From the NCBI RefSeq assembly GCF_001423425.1, contig NZ_LMNX01000002.1, positions 496,001 to 560,000 of the forward strand: a DNA stretch of 64,000 nucleotides. Reading direction: 5' to 3'. The notes below the pieces were generated by a model. It ran no database searches, was not told the DNA's origin, and saw only the letters and a list, made by a program, of their open reading frames with translations. Origin of the DNA: Rhizobium sp. Leaf306. GTDB taxonomy: Bacteria > Pseudomonadota > Alphaproteobacteria > Rhizobiales > Rhizobiaceae. Within the stretch, counting starts at the first letter, position 1. Every line of letters begins with the position of its first letter. The position numbers and the translations under genes were made by a program. Shown here in pieces: positions 47,170 to 59,351 of this stretch.

Positions 47170-48917
47170 TGTCCTTCCTGTCACGAATAATGGTTTTGAA
47201 GAGCAGGGCGCATTTTTCGGCCGGTGGCCGTGGCCGCCCAACGATGCGCGGCGCGTCCTTTGAAGGTACGCGCAAGCGCAAGTCCGCCCAGGCGAAAAAC
47301 CGCGTCGGCCTCCTGATCGCCGGCTTTGTCGCGTTCTACGGCGTCATCGGCGGACGTCTCGTGCAATACGGCTTTGCGATGCCGGAGGTAACGTCGAGCA
47401 TTCTGCCGGCAGACCGGTTCATGGCGTCGCGCCCGGATATTGTCGACCGCAACGGCGAGGTGCTGGCCACCGACATCCGCACCGTCTCGCTGTTTGCCGA
47501 GCCGCACAAGATCGTCGACGCCGACGAGGTGATCGAAAAGCTCGCGACCGTGCTGAACGATCTCGACGTGAAGGGCACCTATACGAAGCTTCGCTCCAAT
47601 TCGCATTTCCAGTGGCTGCGCCGCCAGCTGACCCCGAAGCAGCAGAGCCAGATTCTGGCACTCGGCATCCCGGGTATCGGTTTCCGGCCTGAGAAGCGCC
47701 GTTTCTATCCCGGTGGCAGAACTGCTGCGCATCTCGTCGGTTACGTCAATATTGACAACCGCGGCGTCGCCGGAATGGAACGCTACATCGATTCCCAGGG
47801 TCTCGCGGACCTTGCGGCCGTCGGCATGACCTCCGATCAGCCGCTTGAGCCGGTCAAGTTGTCGATCGATCTGCGCGTGCAGGCAATCGTTCAGCAGGTC
47901 GTTGCCGAATCGATCGGCAAATACTCGGCGATCGGTGCAGGCGCCGTCGTCATCGACGTTCACACCGGTGAAATCCTCGGTATGGCATCCGCACCGGATT
48001 TCGATCCGAACGACCCGAACGGCGTGGACGCTGAAAAGGGCTGGATGAACCGCATGTCGAACAGCACGTTCGAAATGGGCTCCACCTTCAAATCCTTCAC
48101 GCTCGCCATGGGTCTCGATGACGGCAAGATGAACCTGCAGAGCTCGTTCGATGCGCGCTTCCCGATCCGCATCGGCGGTTTCACCATCAAGGACTTCCAT
48201 GGCAAGGGGCGCGTGTTGAGCGTTCCGGAAATCTTCCAGTATTCTTCGAACATCGGCACGGCGAAGATCGCCGACATGGTCGGCATTGCGGGACACAAGG
48301 ACTTCCTGACGCGGCTTGGACTTCTCAGCCGGATGAAGACCGAACTGCCGGAGATCGCGATGCCAAGTCAGCCGCGTGAATGGAAGAAGATCAACTCCAT
48401 CACCATCTCGTTCGGTCACGGCGTGTCGACGACGCCGCTACAGACGGCTGTTGCCGGTGCGGCACTGGTCAACGGCGGCAAGCTCGTTCCGCCGACATTC
48501 CTGCCCCGCACCCAGGCGCAGGCCGACGAGATCGCCACCCAGGTCATGAAGCCCACGACCAGCAAGGACATGCGCTTCCTGTTCGAATGGAACGGCATCA
48601 ACGGATCGGGCCGCAATGCGCGCGTGGCCGGCTTCAATGTGGGCGGCAAGACCGGAACGGCGGACAAGGTCGTCAACGGCCGCTACGCCCACGACAAGAA
48701 CTTCAACGCGTTTCTGTCTGCCTTCCCGATGGACAATCCGCGCTATGTCGTCCTGTCCTTCAGCGACGAGCCGAAGACCGACAAAGGCAATGGCGCCGCG
48801 CTTGCTGCAATGTCCGCAGCACCCATGGTCAAGGAGATCATCGCGCGGTCTGCTCCCATTCTCGGTGTAAAGCCAAAATTCGGCAATGACGGTTCTGCCC
48901 TGCTTGTGTCTTATTGA
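47169..48917 (+). CDS. ftsI: Septal transpeptidase FtsI (PBP3)
   Basis: A 582-residue class B penicillin-binding protein that cross-links septal peptidoglycan with FtsW. It has one N-terminal membrane helix (VGLLIAGFVAFYGVIGG), a PBP dimer domain (RPDIVDRNGEVLATDIRT), and the transpeptidase domain with the three active-site motifs: STFK (Ser305), SSN (359-361) and KTGT (494-497). The order and length are normal. It starts one base inside ftsL. Confidence 0.96.
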   Translation: MSFLSRIMVLKSRAHFSAGGRGRPTMRGASFEGTRKRKSAQAKNRVGLLIAGFVAFYGVIGGRLVQYGFAMPEVTSSILPADRFMASRPDIVDRNGEVLATDIRTVSLFAEPHKIVDADEVIEKLATVLNDLDVKGTYTKLRSNSHFQWLRRQLTPKQQSQILALGIPGIGFRPEKRRFYPGGRTAAHLVGYVNIDNRGVAGMERYIDSQGLADLAAVGMTSDQPLEPVKLSIDLRVQAIVQQVVAESIGKYSAIGAGAVVIDVHTGEILGMASAPDFDPNDPNGVDAEKGWMNRMSNSTFEMGSTFKSFTLAMGLDDGKMNLQSSFDARFPIRIGGFTIKDFHGKGRVLSVPEIFQYSSNIGTAKIADMVGIAGHKDFLTRLGLLSRMKTELPEIAMPSQPREWKKINSITISFGHGVSTTPLQTAVAGAALVNGGKLVPPTFLPRTQAQADEIATQVMKPTTSKDMRFLFEWNGINGSGRNARVAGFNVGGKTGTADKVVNGRYAHDKNFNAFLSAFPMDNPRYVVLSFSDEPKTDKGNGAALAAMSAAPMVKEIIARSAPILGVKPKFGNDGSALLVSY

Positions 48918-48976
48918 GGATCAAGAACGGACCCTCGATTCGTGAGGGAGCCTGCTGTTAGATGGAAAGATTACCG

Positions 48977-50449
48977 ATGAAACTGCGCGATCTTGCCGGA
49001 GACGATTTTCCGGAAGCGGCCGATATCCTGGCTGGACCAGCCGGTGATGTGGATATTCTCGGTCTTTCCTCGGACAGTCGGCAAATCGCCGAGGGCATGC
49101 TGTTCGCAGCTCTTGCTGGATCCAAGGCTGACGGGTCGCGCTTTGTCGACGATGCCGCCGCCAAGGGCGCGGTTGTCGCCATCGCGTCCCATCCGGCAGA
49201 CAGCAGCATCCCGGTTGTGGTCGTGGACAATCCACGCCGCTTTCTAGCAATCGCTGCCGCTCGGCTGTATGGCGCTCAGCCGGAGACGATGGTTGCGGTA
49301 ACAGGCACTGCCGGCAAGACTTCGGTTGCCTCTTTCACCCGGCAGATCTGGGCCTATGCCGGCCATGCGGCTGCACAGATCGGCACCACGGGCGTCGTCT
49401 CGCCTGATCGCAACGACTACGGCTCGCTGACCACGCCTGATCCCGTCGAGCTTCAGAAGCTGCTGGCGGAACTCGCGTCCGAAGGCGTCACCCACGCGGC
49501 GATGGAAGCGTCCAGCCACGGTCTCGACCAGAGCCGTCTCGACGGCGTCAAGCTGTCGGCTGTCGGTTTCACCAATCTTGGCCGCGACCATATGGACTAC
49601 CATCCGACCGTCGAGAGCTACATGGCCGCCAAGATGCGGCTGTTCGATACGCTGGCACCTGCGGGCGCTCCGGCCGTGATCTTTGCCGACGACCGCTGGA
49701 CTGAAACTGCGATCGAGGTGGCACTTGCTTCAGGCCTCAGCATCCGGACCGTCGGGCGCAAGGGCGGCTATCTCTGCCTGAAGCGTGTCGAACACTTCCG
49801 TCACAAGCAGACCGCGGAGATCCATGCGGACGGCAAGATCTATGAGGTCGATATCCCGCTTGCGGGGGACTTCCAGGTCGCCAATGCGCTGGTTGCCGCA
49901 GGACTTGCGATGTCGACCGGCGTTCCGGCCGCGGTCGCCATGGCGGCGCTTGAAAAGCTCGTCGGCGCATCCGGCCGGCTCGAGCTTGTCGGCCAGACGA
50001 AGGATGGCGCGCTTGCCTATGTGGATTACGCCCACAAGCCCGATGCGCTCGAGAACGTTCTGAGCTCCGTGCGTCCGTTCACCACCGGCCGCGTGGTCGT
50101 TGTGTTCGGCTGCGGCGGAGATCGCGACAAGGGCAAGCGTCCGATCATGGGAGAGATTGCCACCCGCCTTGCGGACGTGGTGATCGTCACCGACGACAAT
50201 CCTCGCTCCGAGGAGCCGGCCACGATCCGCTCCGAGATCATGGCGGCAGCGCCGGGCGCGGAAGAGATCGCCGACAGGGCAAAGGCAATCCGTCACGCGG
50301 TCGGACTGCTCAAAACTGGCGATACGCTGATCGTTGCCGGCAAGGGGCATGAGGAAGGACAGACGGTTGGGGCAACGACATTGCCGTTCTCCGATCATGT
50401 CGAAGTGCGCAAGGCATTGCAGGACCTGGCGGAGGGCGTAGCATCGTGA
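48977..50449 (+). CDS. murE: UDP-MurNAc-tripeptide synthetase MurE
   Basis: A Mur ligase of about 490 residues that adds meso-diaminopimelate to UDP-MurNAc-L-Ala-D-Glu. The ATP motif is [13 protein letters not shown], then [10 protein letters not shown]. The motif DDNPRSEEP is the DNPR signature of meso-DAP-specific MurE, so the wall is of the usual Gram-negative type. The start is uncertain: ATG 48977 gives the typical MKLRDLAG start; an in-frame ATG at 48962 adds five residues. The stop overlaps murF (GTGA). Confidence 0.95.
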   Translation: MKLRDLAGDDFPEAADILAGPAGDVDILGLSSDSRQIAEGMLFAALAGSKADGSRFVDDAAAKGAVVAIASHPADSSIPVVVVDNPRRFLAIAAARLYGAQPETMVAVTGTAGKTSVASFTRQIWAYAGHAAAQIGTTGVVSPDRNDYGSLTTPDPVELQKLLAELASEGVTHAAMEASSHGLDQSRLDGVKLSAVGFTNLGRDHMDYHPTVESYMAAKMRLFDTLAPAGAPAVIFADDRWTETAIEVALASGLSIRTVGRKGGYLCLKRVEHFRHKQTAEIHADGKIYEVDIPLAGDFQVANALVAAGLAMSTGVPAAVAMAALEKLVGASGRLELVGQTKDGALAYVDYAHKPDALENVLSSVRPFTTGRVVVVFGCGGDRDKGKRPIMGEIATRLADVVIVTDDNPRSEEPATIRSEIMAAAPGAEEIADRAKAIRHAVGLLKTGDTLIVAGKGHEEGQTVGATTLPFSDHVEVRKALQDLAEGVAS

Positions 50450-51879
50450 GCTTTCTTTGGACCTCGCAGGAAATGGCCACCGTCATGGACGGCCGGCCGA
50501 TCGGGCAGATGCCGGAAGGCGTCACCGGTCTTTCGATCGACAGCCGCGGAATCACCGAGGGTGAAGCGTTTTTCGCCATCAAGGGTGACCGGGTCGACGG
50601 GCATGACTATGCCAGCATGGCGATTGCCAACGGTGCATCGCTGATCGTCGTTTCAGAAGCGAAGCTGCCGGCAATGGGCCGTCTGACGATCCCGATGATC
50701 GTCGTCGAGGACGTGCTGGCCGCACTCGTCAAGCTCGGGATCGCGGCACGTGACCGCAGTCGCGCCCGTATCGTTGCCGTGACCGGTTCGGTCGGCAAGA
50801 CGACGACCAAGGAAATGCTGCGGCATGCGCTTGCCCCGTCCGGCAAGGTGCATGCGGCCGTGGCCTCGTTCAACAATCACTGGGGCGTCCCGCTGACGCT
50901 TGCGCGCATGCCGTCCGATACGGATTTCGGCGTGTTCGAGATCGGCATGAACCATGCCGACGAAATCCGGCCGCTGGTCAAAATGGTGCGCCCGCATGTG
51001 GCGATCATCACGACGATTGCGGCCGCCCATCTCGGGCATTTCAACAGTCTCGAAGAGATCGCGGCTGCCAAAGCCGAGATCCTTGAGGGTATCGAGCCCG
51101 GCGGGGCTGCCATCCTCAACCACGACAATGCACAGTTTGCGCTGCTGGAAGAGAAAGCCCACGAGTTGGGCGTCAGCCATGTCATGACCTTCGGCCAGCA
51201 TGCAAAGGCCGACTATCGCCTTGCCGATTTCGAGGGCAATGCCGAGAGCTCCGTTATCTGGGCCGTTCTCAATGGCGAGACGAAGGAGTTTGTGATCGGC
51301 GCACCTGGCCGCCACATCGCCGAAAATGCCATGGCAGTTTTAGGAGCGGCGCTTCTCCTCGGTGCCGATATGGGCTCGGTGGGGCAGGCGCTGGCCGAAC
51401 TCAAGGCCGTCAAGGGCAGGGGACAGCGCCATCGTCTCGGTATTGGCGAAGGCCATCTGACGCTGATCGACGAGAGCTACAACGCTAATCCTGCCTCGGT
51501 TCGGGCCGCGATCTCCCTGCTCTCAGCGACAGCACCGGAACTGACCGGTCGCCGTATTGCCGTCCTCGGCGACATGCTGGAAATGGGCGAGTTCTCGGCC
51601 CAGGTGCACGAAGAGCTGGGCGGGCCATTGCTCGCCTCCGGGATCGAGCACGTCTGGCTCGCCGGCAAGGAAATGGCCGCTCTGCGGGATGCGCTGCCTG
51701 ATAGTGTCGACGTACAGTATTTCGAAACGACGGACGCACTGACTGAATACGTCGTGCGCTCCGTCATTCCCGGCGACGTGCTGATGGTGAAGTCGTCACT
51801 TGGGCTTGGTTTCGGCAAGATCGTTGCCGCGCTGCTTGACAACTACCCGGCTTTTTCCGACACGGACCGCCAACCTTAA
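50446..51879 (+). CDS. murF: UDP-MurNAc-tripeptide:D-Ala-D-Ala ligase MurF
   Basis: A 477-residue Mur ligase that adds D-Ala-D-Ala to finish the pentapeptide precursor. It has the ATP motif [14 protein letters not shown], the middle-domain segment [11 protein letters not shown] and [15 protein letters not shown] in the C-terminal domain. It starts with GTG, overlapping the murE stop by 4 bases, so it is translationally coupled. Confidence 0.96.
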   Translation: MSFLWTSQEMATVMDGRPIGQMPEGVTGLSIDSRGITEGEAFFAIKGDRVDGHDYASMAIANGASLIVVSEAKLPAMGRLTIPMIVVEDVLAALVKLGIAARDRSRARIVAVTGSVGKTTTKEMLRHALAPSGKVHAAVASFNNHWGVPLTLARMPSDTDFGVFEIGMNHADEIRPLVKMVRPHVAIITTIAAAHLGHFNSLEEIAAAKAEILEGIEPGGAAILNHDNAQFALLEEKAHELGVSHVMTFGQHAKADYRLADFEGNAESSVIWAVLNGETKEFVIGAPGRHIAENAMAVLGAALLLGADMGSVGQALAELKAVKGRGQRHRLGIGEGHLTLIDESYNANPASVRAAISLLSATAPELTGRRIAVLGDMLEMGEFSAQVHEELGGPLLASGIEHVWLAGKEMAALRDALPDSVDVQYFETTDALTEYVVRSVIPGDVLMVKSSLGLGFGKIVAALLDNYPAFSDTDRQP

Positions 51880-51909
51880 GACGACGCGGCTTTTTTGAAA
51901 GGGCCCTTT

Positions 51910-53013
51910 ATGCTGATCTGGCTCGTGGAACTGGCAGACAAGATTCAGTTCTTCAACCTGTTCCGATACATCACGTTCAGGACGGGAGCAGCGCTCTTCA
52001 CCTCGGCGTTCATCGTCTTCATGTTCGGGCCACGGATGATCAATTCACTCCGAATCCGTCAGGGCAAGGGTCAGCCGATCCGCGCTGACGGACCGCAGAC
52101 CCATTTCAAGAAGGCCGGTACGCCGACCATGGGCGGGTTGATGATTCTCGCCGGCATCGTCGGCGGATCGCTGCTCTGGGCCGATCTTTCCAACATCTAC
52201 GTGGTCGCCACGCTGCTCGTGACGCTCGGATTCGGCGCGATCGGTTTTTACGACGACTATCTCAAGGTCACCAAGCAGACCGACAAGGGCTTTTCCGGCA
52301 AGGCGCGCCTCGGCATCGAGTTCCTCATCGCCGGCATCGCCGTGTTCTTCATGATGCGACTAGCGATGGTGACGGAGCCTGCGGGAAACCCGCATCTGGC
52401 AACCTCGGTCGCCTTTCCCTTCGCCAAGGATTTCCTGATCAATATCGGCTATTTCTTCATCCTGTTCGGTGGCTTCGTCATCGTCGGCGCCGGCAATGCG
52501 GTCAACCTGACTGACGGTCTCGACGGGTTGGCGATCGTGCCGGTCATGATTGCCGCCGCGTCGTTCGGAGTGATTGCCTATCTGGTCGGTAACGCCGTCT
52601 TTGCAGGCTATCTGCAGATCAATTTTGTTCCCGGAACCGGTGAGCTCGCCGTCATCATGGGCGCGGTGATCGGGGCTGGCCTCGGCTTTCTCTGGTTCAA
52701 CGCCCCGCCGGCTGCGATCTTCATGGGCGATACCGGTTCGCTGGCACTCGGCGGCCTGATCGGTTCGGTTGCCGTCGCCACCAAGCATGAGATCGTCATG
52801 GCGATCATCGGCGGCCTGTTCGTGATGGAAACGATGTCCGTGATCATTCAGGTCGGCTTCTTCAAGATGACCGGCCGGCGTGTGTTCCTGATGGCGCCGA
52901 TCCATCACCATTTCGAAAAGCTCGGCTGGACCGAAAGCCAGGTCGTGATCCGGTTCTGGATCATCGCCGTCGGCCTCGCGATGCTCGGCCTCTCGACCCT
53001 CAAGCTGCGGTGA
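51910..53013 (+). CDS. mraY: Phospho-MurNAc-pentapeptide translocase MraY
   Basis: A 367-residue membrane enzyme with about ten hydrophobic segments that forms lipid I from UDP-MurNAc-pentapeptide and undecaprenyl phosphate. It has the signatures [32 protein letters not shown] and the His-rich loop [11 protein letters not shown]. The ATG at 51910 (after AAAGGG) gives the usual length; a TTG at 51895 is also in frame. murD follows after 4 bases. Confidence 0.96.
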   Translation: MLIWLVELADKIQFFNLFRYITFRTGAALFTSAFIVFMFGPRMINSLRIRQGKGQPIRADGPQTHFKKAGTPTMGGLMILAGIVGGSLLWADLSNIYVVATLLVTLGFGAIGFYDDYLKVTKQTDKGFSGKARLGIEFLIAGIAVFFMMRLAMVTEPAGNPHLATSVAFPFAKDFLINIGYFFILFGGFVIVGAGNAVNLTDGLDGLAIVPVMIAAASFGVIAYLVGNAVFAGYLQINFVPGTGELAVIMGAVIGAGLGFLWFNAPPAAIFMGDTGSLALGGLIGSVAVATKHEIVMAIIGGLFVMETMSVIIQVGFFKMTGRRVFLMAPIHHHFEKLGWTESQVVIRFWIIAVGLAMLGLSTLKLR

Positions 53014-53017
53014 TCCG

Positions 53018-54424
53018 ATGATCCCGGTCACGACGTTCAGCGGAAAACGTGTCGCACTATTCGGTCTCGGTGGTTCGGGGCTGGCGACCGCGCAGGCGCT
53101 GGTTGCCGGCGGTGCTACGGTTCTCGCCTGGGACGACAACCCTGATAGCGTCGCCAAGGCAAACGCTGCAGGCATCGAAACGGCGGACTTGAGAACCATC
53201 GACTGGAGCGCGCAGGCGGCGTTCGTGTTGTCGCCGGGTGTTCCGCTGACCCATCCAAAGCCGCATTGGAGTGCCGATCTGGCGCGTGCTGCGGGCGTCG
53301 AGATCATCGGCGATGTGGAGCTTTTCGTGCGCGAGCGCCGGGCGCATGCGCCGGATTGCCCGTTCATCGCCATCACCGGCACCAACGGCAAGTCGACCAC
53401 GACTGCGCTGATTGCGCATATTCTGCGCTCAAGCGGGCGCGACACGCAGCTGGGCGGCAATATCGGGACGGCGATCCTGACGCTCGATCCGCCGAAGGCC
53501 GAACGCTATTACGTCGTCGAATGCTCGTCCTACCAGATCGATCTGGCGCCCACGCTCAATCCGACTGCCGGCATATTGCTCAACCTCACGCCTGATCATC
53601 TCGACCGTCACGGCACGATGCAGCATTATGCCGACATCAAGGAGCGACTGGTTGCTGGGGCGAAGACCGCCGTCATCGGCGTCGACGACAGCTATTCGAC
53701 GCTGATCGCCGACCGGGTCGAGCGCACAGGCGTCAAGGTTCGGCGCATTTCCAAGCGCAATGCGGTCGCCGATGGTATCTATGCCGAGACAACCCGGCTC
53801 GTTGAGATGAATGGTGGCGTTTCGTCTGCGCTTGTCGACCTCGATGGCATCCCGACGTTGAAGGGCAGCCACAACGCTCAGAACGCGGCAGCCGCGATTG
53901 CAGCCTGCTTGGCGGTCGGCGTGTCTGCCGATGACATCCGCGCCGGTCTGCGGTCATTCCCGGGCCTCAAGCACCGCATGCAGCCGGTCGGGAGACGGGA
54001 CCATGTTGTTTTCGTCAATGATTCGAAGGCGACGAACGCCGAAGCCGCGGCCCCTGCGCTTTCCAGCTACGATCGGATCTACTGGATTGCGGGCGGTCTT
54101 CCCAAGGAAGGCGGCATCGCAAGCCTCGCACCACTCTTCCAGAATATAACAAAAGTCTATTTGATCGGAGAAGCGGCACCGGCATTCGCAGCAACTCTTG
54201 GAGACACGGTCCCTTACGAGATTTCGGGCACGCTCGAACGGGCCGTTACCCATGCAGCCGCAGATGCGGCAGCCGACACTGTTTCGTCGGCAGTGATGTT
54301 GTCGCCGGCATGCGCCAGCTTTGATCAGTTTAAGAATTTCGAAGTGCGCGGCGATGCGTTTGTCGCACTCGTCGCAGCTCTCGACAGTGTGGACATGCTG
54401 GTCGATACCGGAAAAGGAAACTGA
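53018..54424 (+). CDS. murD: UDP-MurNAc-L-Ala:D-Glu ligase MurD
   Basis: A 468-residue Mur ligase that adds D-glutamate to UDP-MurNAc-L-Ala. It has an N-terminal Rossmann-like nucleotide domain ([17 protein letters not shown]), the ATP motif [13 protein letters not shown], the segment [10 protein letters not shown] and the C-terminal [12 protein letters not shown]. Length and motif order are normal. ftsW follows after 2 bases. Confidence 0.95.
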   Translation: MIPVTTFSGKRVALFGLGGSGLATAQALVAGGATVLAWDDNPDSVAKANAAGIETADLRTIDWSAQAAFVLSPGVPLTHPKPHWSADLARAAGVEIIGDVELFVRERRAHAPDCPFIAITGTNGKSTTTALIAHILRSSGRDTQLGGNIGTAILTLDPPKAERYYVVECSSYQIDLAPTLNPTAGILLNLTPDHLDRHGTMQHYADIKERLVAGAKTAVIGVDDSYSTLIADRVERTGVKVRRISKRNAVADGIYAETTRLVEMNGGVSSALVDLDGIPTLKGSHNAQNAAAAIAACLAVGVSADDIRAGLRSFPGLKHRMQPVGRRDHVVFVNDSKATNAEAAAPALSSYDRIYWIAGGLPKEGGIASLAPLFQNITKVYLIGEAAPAFAATLGDTVPYEISGTLERAVTHAAADAAADTVSSAVMLSPACASFDQFKNFEVRGDAFVALVAALDSVDMLVDTGKGN

Positions 54425-54426
54425 AT

Positions 54427-55581
54427 ATGGTAAGCCGCGCAGACCGTGGACCGCTCGCAGACTGGTTCTGGACGATCGACCGTTTTTTCCTGGCGGCCTT
54501 TATCATGCTGATGGGCATCGGGTTCATGTTGTCGTTTGCGGCATCGCCAGCCGTTGCCCAGCGCATTGGTCTCTCAGACTTTCACTTCGTCGAACGCCAT
54601 GCGGTTTTCCTCATTCCGTCGCTCGCCATCATGATCGGCCTGTCGTTCCTGACCCCGCGTCAGGTACGAAGGACCGCAATCGTGCTTCTTGCTCTTTCGC
54701 TGGCCGCGATGGTTCTGGCGTTGTTCTTCGGCGTCGAGGTCAAGGGGGCGCGGCGCTGGATCGGGGTCGGCGCGCTGTCCATTCAGCCGTCCGAATTCAT
54801 GAAGCCCGCCTTCGTGGTGGTCTGCGCCTGGCTGTTTTCGGAGCATGCACGGCAGCCTGAAATTCCGGGCAATCTCTTCGCCATCATCCTGTTCGGCATC
54901 GTCGCGGCCCTTCTTGTCGCGCAGCCCGACCTTGGGCAGACGATCCTGACCAGCATCGTGTGGGGCGGCATGTTCTTCATGGCCGGCATGCCGTGGCTCT
55001 GGATCGTTCTGCTCGGCGGTGTCGGTGTCGGCGGTCTTCTTGCGGCCTATTACATGCTGCCGCACGTGACGGCGCGTTTCGACAAGTTCCTGACCGGCGA
55101 AGGCGACCGCTTCCAGGTGGAAACCGCGCATGAGGCAATCGTGCGGGGCAACTGGTTCGGTCAGGGACCGGGCGAGGGCATCGTCAAGCGGATCCTGCCC
55201 GACAGTCACACCGACTTTGTGTTCTCCGTCGCGGCCGAGGAATTCGGCATTATCTTCTGCATGGCGCTCGTCGCAATCTTCGCCTTCATCGTGCTGCGCG
55301 GCCTCAAGCATGCCTTCAACGAGCGCAACGACTTCAACCGCTTTGCCGTCGCCGGTCTGGTGCTGCAGATCGGTATACAGTCGATGATCAACATCGGCGT
55401 CAATCTCGAGTTGATGCCGGCAAAGGGAATGACGCTTCCGTTGATCTCCTATGGCGGATCGTCGATGATCGCCATATGTGTGACAGCTGGTTTTATTCTG
55501 GCACTCACACGTCACCGGCCGGAACGGCGCGCGCAGGAACGCAGCTTGTTCCGCGTCGCGTCCGGAGTTCCCGCGGAGTAG
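54427..55581 (+). CDS. ftsW: Septal peptidoglycan glycosyltransferase FtsW
   Basis: A 384-residue SEDS-family membrane protein with about ten hydrophobic segments that polymerises lipid II at the septum together with FtsI. It contains [31 protein letters not shown], the large periplasmic loop with [11 protein letters not shown], and the C-terminal [14 protein letters not shown]. All are diagnostic of the family. murG starts 4 bases after it. Confidence 0.95.
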   Translation: MVSRADRGPLADWFWTIDRFFLAAFIMLMGIGFMLSFAASPAVAQRIGLSDFHFVERHAVFLIPSLAIMIGLSFLTPRQVRRTAIVLLALSLAAMVLALFFGVEVKGARRWIGVGALSIQPSEFMKPAFVVVCAWLFSEHARQPEIPGNLFAIILFGIVAALLVAQPDLGQTILTSIVWGGMFFMAGMPWLWIVLLGGVGVGGLLAAYYMLPHVTARFDKFLTGEGDRFQVETAHEAIVRGNWFGQGPGEGIVKRILPDSHTDFVFSVAAEEFGIIFCMALVAIFAFIVLRGLKHAFNERNDFNRFAVAGLVLQIGIQSMINIGVNLELMPAKGMTLPLISYGGSSMIAICVTAGFILALTRHRPERRAQERSLFRVASGVPAE

Positions 55582-55585
55582 GTAT

Positions 55586-56710
55586 ATGAGCAAGGGCATT
55601 ATTCTGTTAGCCGCCGGGGGAACCGGCGGTCATCTTTTTCCTGCGGAAGCATTGGGTCACGAGCTGAAAGCACGTGGCTTTTCCGTGCATCTGGTGACCG
55701 ACAGCCGCGCCGAGCGTTTCGCGGGCAAGTTTCCGGCGGATGAGATTCATGTCGTACCGTCGGCGACGTTCGGTTCGAAAAATCCGATCGCGATGGCGCG
55801 GACTGCCTGGAAGCTCTGGACCGGTCTTCGCGCCGCGCGCAAGCTGATATCGCGTTTGCGGCCGATCGCGGTCGTCGGCTTCGGTGGCTATCCAACAGTC
55901 CCGCCACTGATGGCCTCGACCGGCATGGGTGTGCCGACGATCATCCACGAGCAAAATGCGGTGATGGGCCGCGCCAACAAGGCGCTGGCTTCGAGGGTGC
56001 AGGCGATCGCTGGCGGGTTTCTTCCCGAAACGACCGGGACATACGCGGCAAAGACCGTAACGACCGGCAATCCGGTGCGTCCCGCGGTTCTGGAAGCCGC
56101 AAACGTGCCCTACGTCGCGTCGCGGGGAACTGATCCGTTCCGGCTCGTCGTGTTCGGTGGTAGCCAGGGCGCTCAGTTCTTCTCGTCTGCCGTGCCCACA
56201 GCCTTGAGCCTTCTCGATCAATCCGAGCGGGACAGGCTGGTTGTTACACAGCAGGCACGCCCCGAGGATCAGGGCCGTGTCGGCTCGTGCTTCGGCAAGC
56301 TGAATTCAAAGGTAGAAATCTCGCCGTTCTTCCCCGATATGGCCGAGCGTCTTGCGGCGGCGCATCTCGTGGTGTGCCGCTCGGGTGCATCGACGGTATC
56401 GGAGATCTCGGTGATCGGCAGACCGGCCATTCTGGTGCCCTATCCCTATGCTCTGGATCACGACCAAGCGGCCAATGCGGCGGCGCTCGTTGCGACCGGC
56501 GGAGCCGAGGTCGTGGCGCAGTCCGAGCTTTCGCCGGAACGCCTCTCGGCGATGATATCGTCTGCCATGAATGAGCCGGAGCGGCTGGAACAGACGGCGG
56601 CAGCCGCCAAGCGGGCAGGTCGGCCCAATGCGGCGATCGCACTCGCAGACCTCGTCACCGCGGTTGCTGAACGTAAAAATATTGCAGAATTCAAGGGAGT
56701 ACGGGCATGA
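55586..56710 (+). CDS. murG: UDP-GlcNAc:lipid I transferase MurG
   Basis: A 374-residue GT28 glycosyltransferase on the inner face of the membrane that adds GlcNAc to lipid I to form lipid II. The N-terminal motif is [16 protein letters not shown]; further motifs are [24 protein letters not shown], and in the donor-binding C-terminal half [14 protein letters not shown] and [10 protein letters not shown]. Its stop overlaps murC by 4 bases. Confidence 0.96.
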   Translation: MSKGIILLAAGGTGGHLFPAEALGHELKARGFSVHLVTDSRAERFAGKFPADEIHVVPSATFGSKNPIAMARTAWKLWTGLRAARKLISRLRPIAVVGFGGYPTVPPLMASTGMGVPTIIHEQNAVMGRANKALASRVQAIAGGFLPETTGTYAAKTVTTGNPVRPAVLEAANVPYVASRGTDPFRLVVFGGSQGAQFFSSAVPTALSLLDQSERDRLVVTQQARPEDQGRVGSCFGKLNSKVEISPFFPDMAERLAAAHLVVCRSGASTVSEISVIGRPAILVPYPYALDHDQAANAAALVATGGAEVVAQSELSPERLSAMISSAMNEPERLEQTAAAAKRAGRPNAAIALADLVTAVAERKNIAEFKGVRA

Positions 56711-58116
56711 AGATGCCGAAGGCTATTGGCCTCGTTCATTTCATCGGCATCGGCGGGATCGGCATGAGCGGTATCGCCGAAGTGCTGCACAATCTCGGCC
56801 ACAACGTTCAGGGCTCCGACCAGGCCGATAGCGCCAACGTGCAGCGCCTGCGCGACAAGGGTATCCCGGTTTTCGTTGGCCATACCGCCGAAAACCTCGG
56901 CGATGCGGAAGTCGTGGTCGTTTCGACGGCGATCAAGAAGAACAACCCGGAACTGGTTGCTGCGCGCGAAAAATCGCTGCCGATCGTCCGGCGCGCGGAA
57001 ATGCTGGCGGAGCTGATGCGCTTCCGCAACGCGATCGCGATCGGCGGCACGCACGGCAAGACCACCACGACTTCGATGGTCGCGGCGTTGCTCGAAGCCG
57101 GCAATCTCGATCCGACGGTCATCAACGGCGGCATCATCAATGCCTACGGCACCAACGCCCGCATGGGCGAGGGCGAGTGGATGGTGGTGGAGGCCGACGA
57201 ATCGGACGGTACCTTCCTAAAACTGCCCGCTGACGTCGCGGTTGTGACCAATATCGATCCGGAGCATCTCGACCACTACGGCAATTTCGACGCGGTGCGG
57301 GCGGCCTTCCGGCAATTCGTCGAGAACGTGCCGTTCTACGGCTTCGGCATTCTCTGCCTCGATCACCCGGAAGTGCAGGCGCTGGTCGGCAAGATCGAGG
57401 ACCGCAAGGTCGTCACCTATGGCGAGAACCCGCAGGCCGATGCGCGGTTTTCGAACATCCGCATGGAGGGCACCAAGTCGATCTTCGACGTGGAAATCCG
57501 TCGCCGTCGCACCGGCCGGATCTTCACCTTCAAGGATCTAGTGTTGCCGATGCCAGGCCGCCACAACATCTCCAACGCAACGGCAGCGATTGCCGTCGCC
57601 AACCGTCTCGGGATATCGGAAGAGAATATCCGCAAGGGGCTTGCGAATTTCTCGGGCGTCAAGCGCCGCTTCACGCTGACCGGCACTGTCGACGGCGTTT
57701 CCATCTTCGACGATTACGGTCACCATCCGGTCGAGATCAAGGCCGTGCTGAAGGCAGCGCGCGAGGCATGCCAGGGGCGCGTCATCGCCGTCCACCAGCC
57801 GCACCGTTTCTCCCGGTTGTCGAGCCTGTTTGACGATTTTGCGAATTGTTTTAACGATGCCGACAGTATCATCCTTGCGCCGGTCTATGCGGCGGGAGAA
57901 GATCCGATCGAAGGGGTCAATTCAGAATCGCTGGTGTCGCGGATCAAATCGAGCGGCCACCGCGATGCACGTTACATGACCTCTCCGAGCGAACTGGCGT
58001 CGATCGTCTCCGGCATTGCGAAGCCGGGGGATTTCGTGGTGCTTCTGGGGGCAGGCAACATCACGCAATGGGCTGCGTCGTTGCCGAAGGAACTTGAGAG
58101 ATTTTCGGGACAGTAG
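56707..58116 (+). CDS. murC: UDP-MurNAc:L-Ala ligase MurC
   Basis: A 469-residue Mur ligase that starts the peptide stem by adding L-alanine. It begins with a Rossmann-like motif ([17 protein letters not shown]), has the ATP motif [13 protein letters not shown], then [10 protein letters not shown] and [12 protein letters not shown], and ends with [11 protein letters not shown]. It overlaps murG (ATGA), and murB starts one base after its stop. Confidence 0.96.
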   Translation: MKMPKAIGLVHFIGIGGIGMSGIAEVLHNLGHNVQGSDQADSANVQRLRDKGIPVFVGHTAENLGDAEVVVVSTAIKKNNPELVAAREKSLPIVRRAEMLAELMRFRNAIAIGGTHGKTTTTSMVAALLEAGNLDPTVINGGIINAYGTNARMGEGEWMVVEADESDGTFLKLPADVAVVTNIDPEHLDHYGNFDAVRAAFRQFVENVPFYGFGILCLDHPEVQALVGKIEDRKVVTYGENPQADARFSNIRMEGTKSIFDVEIRRRRTGRIFTFKDLVLPMPGRHNISNATAAIAVANRLGISEENIRKGLANFSGVKRRFTLTGTVDGVSIFDDYGHHPVEIKAVLKAAREACQGRVIAVHQPHRFSRLSSLFDDFANCFNDADSIILAPVYAAGEDPIEGVNSESLVSRIKSSGHRDARYMTSPSELASIVSGIAKPGDFVVLLGAGNITQWAASLPKELERFSGQ

Positions 58117-58117
58117 A

Positions 58118-59092
58118 ATGAAACAAGTGAATGGGGAAAAGCTGCTGACGTCACTCGGGGACGGCGTCAAGAACCTGCGTGGTCGTCTGACGCCGAATGC
58201 ACCGATGGACCGTGTCACGTGGTTCCAGGCGGGCGGACTTGCCGAGCTGATGTTCCAGCCGCATGACGCCGAGGATCTCGCGACTTTCCTCAAGATGCTG
58301 CCGCAAGACGTTCCGCTTACGGTCGTCGGCGTCGGCTCCAATCTGCTGGTGCGCGATGGCGGTATTCCGGGCGTCGTGGTCCGTCTCTCTGCCAAGGGGT
58401 TCGGCCAGCTCGATCTCATGGGTGACAACCGGATCAAGGCCGGTGCGATCTGCCCGGACAAGCACCTCGCTGCGATGGCGATGGACAATGGTATCGGCGG
58501 GTTTGCCTTCTACTACGGCATACCGGGTTCGATTGGCGGAGCGCTGCGCATGAATGCCGGCGCCAATGGCGGGGAGACTGCCGAGCGGCTGGTCGAAGTC
58601 CATGCCGTCGATCGCCAGGGTCAAGTACATGTGCTTTCCAACGAGGACATGGGCTACAGCTACCGTCATTCGTCGGCGTCCAAGGACCTGATCTTCACCC
58701 ATGCGGTGTTCGAAGGATATCCGGAGGACCGTGCCAAGATCCGCGCCGACATGGACGCTGTGCGCCAGCACCGCGAGACCGTGCAGCCGGTCAAGGAAAA
58801 GACCGGCGGCTCTACCTTCAAGAACCCGGAAGGCCATTCCGCCTGGAGCCTTATCGACGAGGCCGGCGGCCGCGGCCTGATGAACGGCGGCGCCCAGATG
58901 TCGTCGCTGCATTGCAATTTCATGATCAATATCGGCCATGCCACCGGCTATGATCTCGAATATCTCGGCGAGATGGTGCGCCAGCGCGTGTTCGACAAAT
59001 CGGGCATCAAGCTGGAATGGGAGATCAAGCGCCTCGGCATCTTCATGCCGGGCCGGGAAGTGCGACCCTTCCAGGGTACGACGACGGAGTAG
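58118..59092 (+). CDS. murB: UDP-N-acetylenolpyruvoylglucosamine reductase MurB
   Basis: A 324-residue FAD enzyme that reduces the enolpyruvyl group to form UDP-MurNAc. It has the FAD-binding [35 protein letters not shown] with the substrate-site Tyr/Arg pair, GSTFKNPEG and [14 protein letters not shown], which holds the region of the catalytic Ser/Glu of type I MurB. The ATG at 58118 gives the normal length; the open frame reaching back to 58016 overlaps murC and is not used. Confidence 0.95.
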   Translation: MKQVNGEKLLTSLGDGVKNLRGRLTPNAPMDRVTWFQAGGLAELMFQPHDAEDLATFLKMLPQDVPLTVVGVGSNLLVRDGGIPGVVVRLSAKGFGQLDLMGDNRIKAGAICPDKHLAAMAMDNGIGGFAFYYGIPGSIGGALRMNAGANGGETAERLVEVHAVDRQGQVHVLSNEDMGYSYRHSSASKDLIFTHAVFEGYPEDRAKIRADMDAVRQHRETVQPVKEKTGGSTFKNPEGHSAWSLIDEAGGRGLMNGGAQMSSLHCNFMINIGHATGYDLEYLGEMVRQRVFDKSGIKLEWEIKRLGIFMPGREVRPFQGTTTE

Positions 59093-59123
59093 CTATAACT
59101 AGTCCTTCTTCAAGGATGGGCGA

Positions 59124-59351
59124 ATGACGCTGATACACAACGAGCGAACCAAACTTCTGGCGAATTCGCTGGACAGGCTTTCCACGGCTTGTGTGGCGGC
59201 AGGTTTCATAGCTCCGGCTGTCTCGCTTTCCAACGGAGCAGCGTCGGCTGGTATTTCGCTGTCTATCGCCCTTTCGACGCTGGCTTGGATTTCCGGCGGT
59301 TTGCTACTACATTGGGGTGCAAGACGTGCTCTTGGAGAGTTGATCTCATGA
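59124..59351 (+). CDS. 75-residue membrane protein of unknown function (first of a pair)
   Basis: A 75-residue protein with a charged N-terminus (MTLIHNERTKLLANSLDRLS) and two hydrophobic helices (TACVAAGFIAPAVSL and ISLSIALSTLAWISGGLLLHW), then RRALGELIS. AAGG lies about 8 bases before the ATG. Its stop overlaps the start of the next small gene by 4 bases (ATGA), as in a functional pair. It sits between murB and ddl, inside an otherwise compact cell-wall cluster. I do not recognise the family. Confidence 0.7.
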   Translation: MTLIHNERTKLLANSLDRLSTACVAAGFIAPAVSLSNGAASAGISLSIALSTLAWISGGLLLHWGARRALGELIS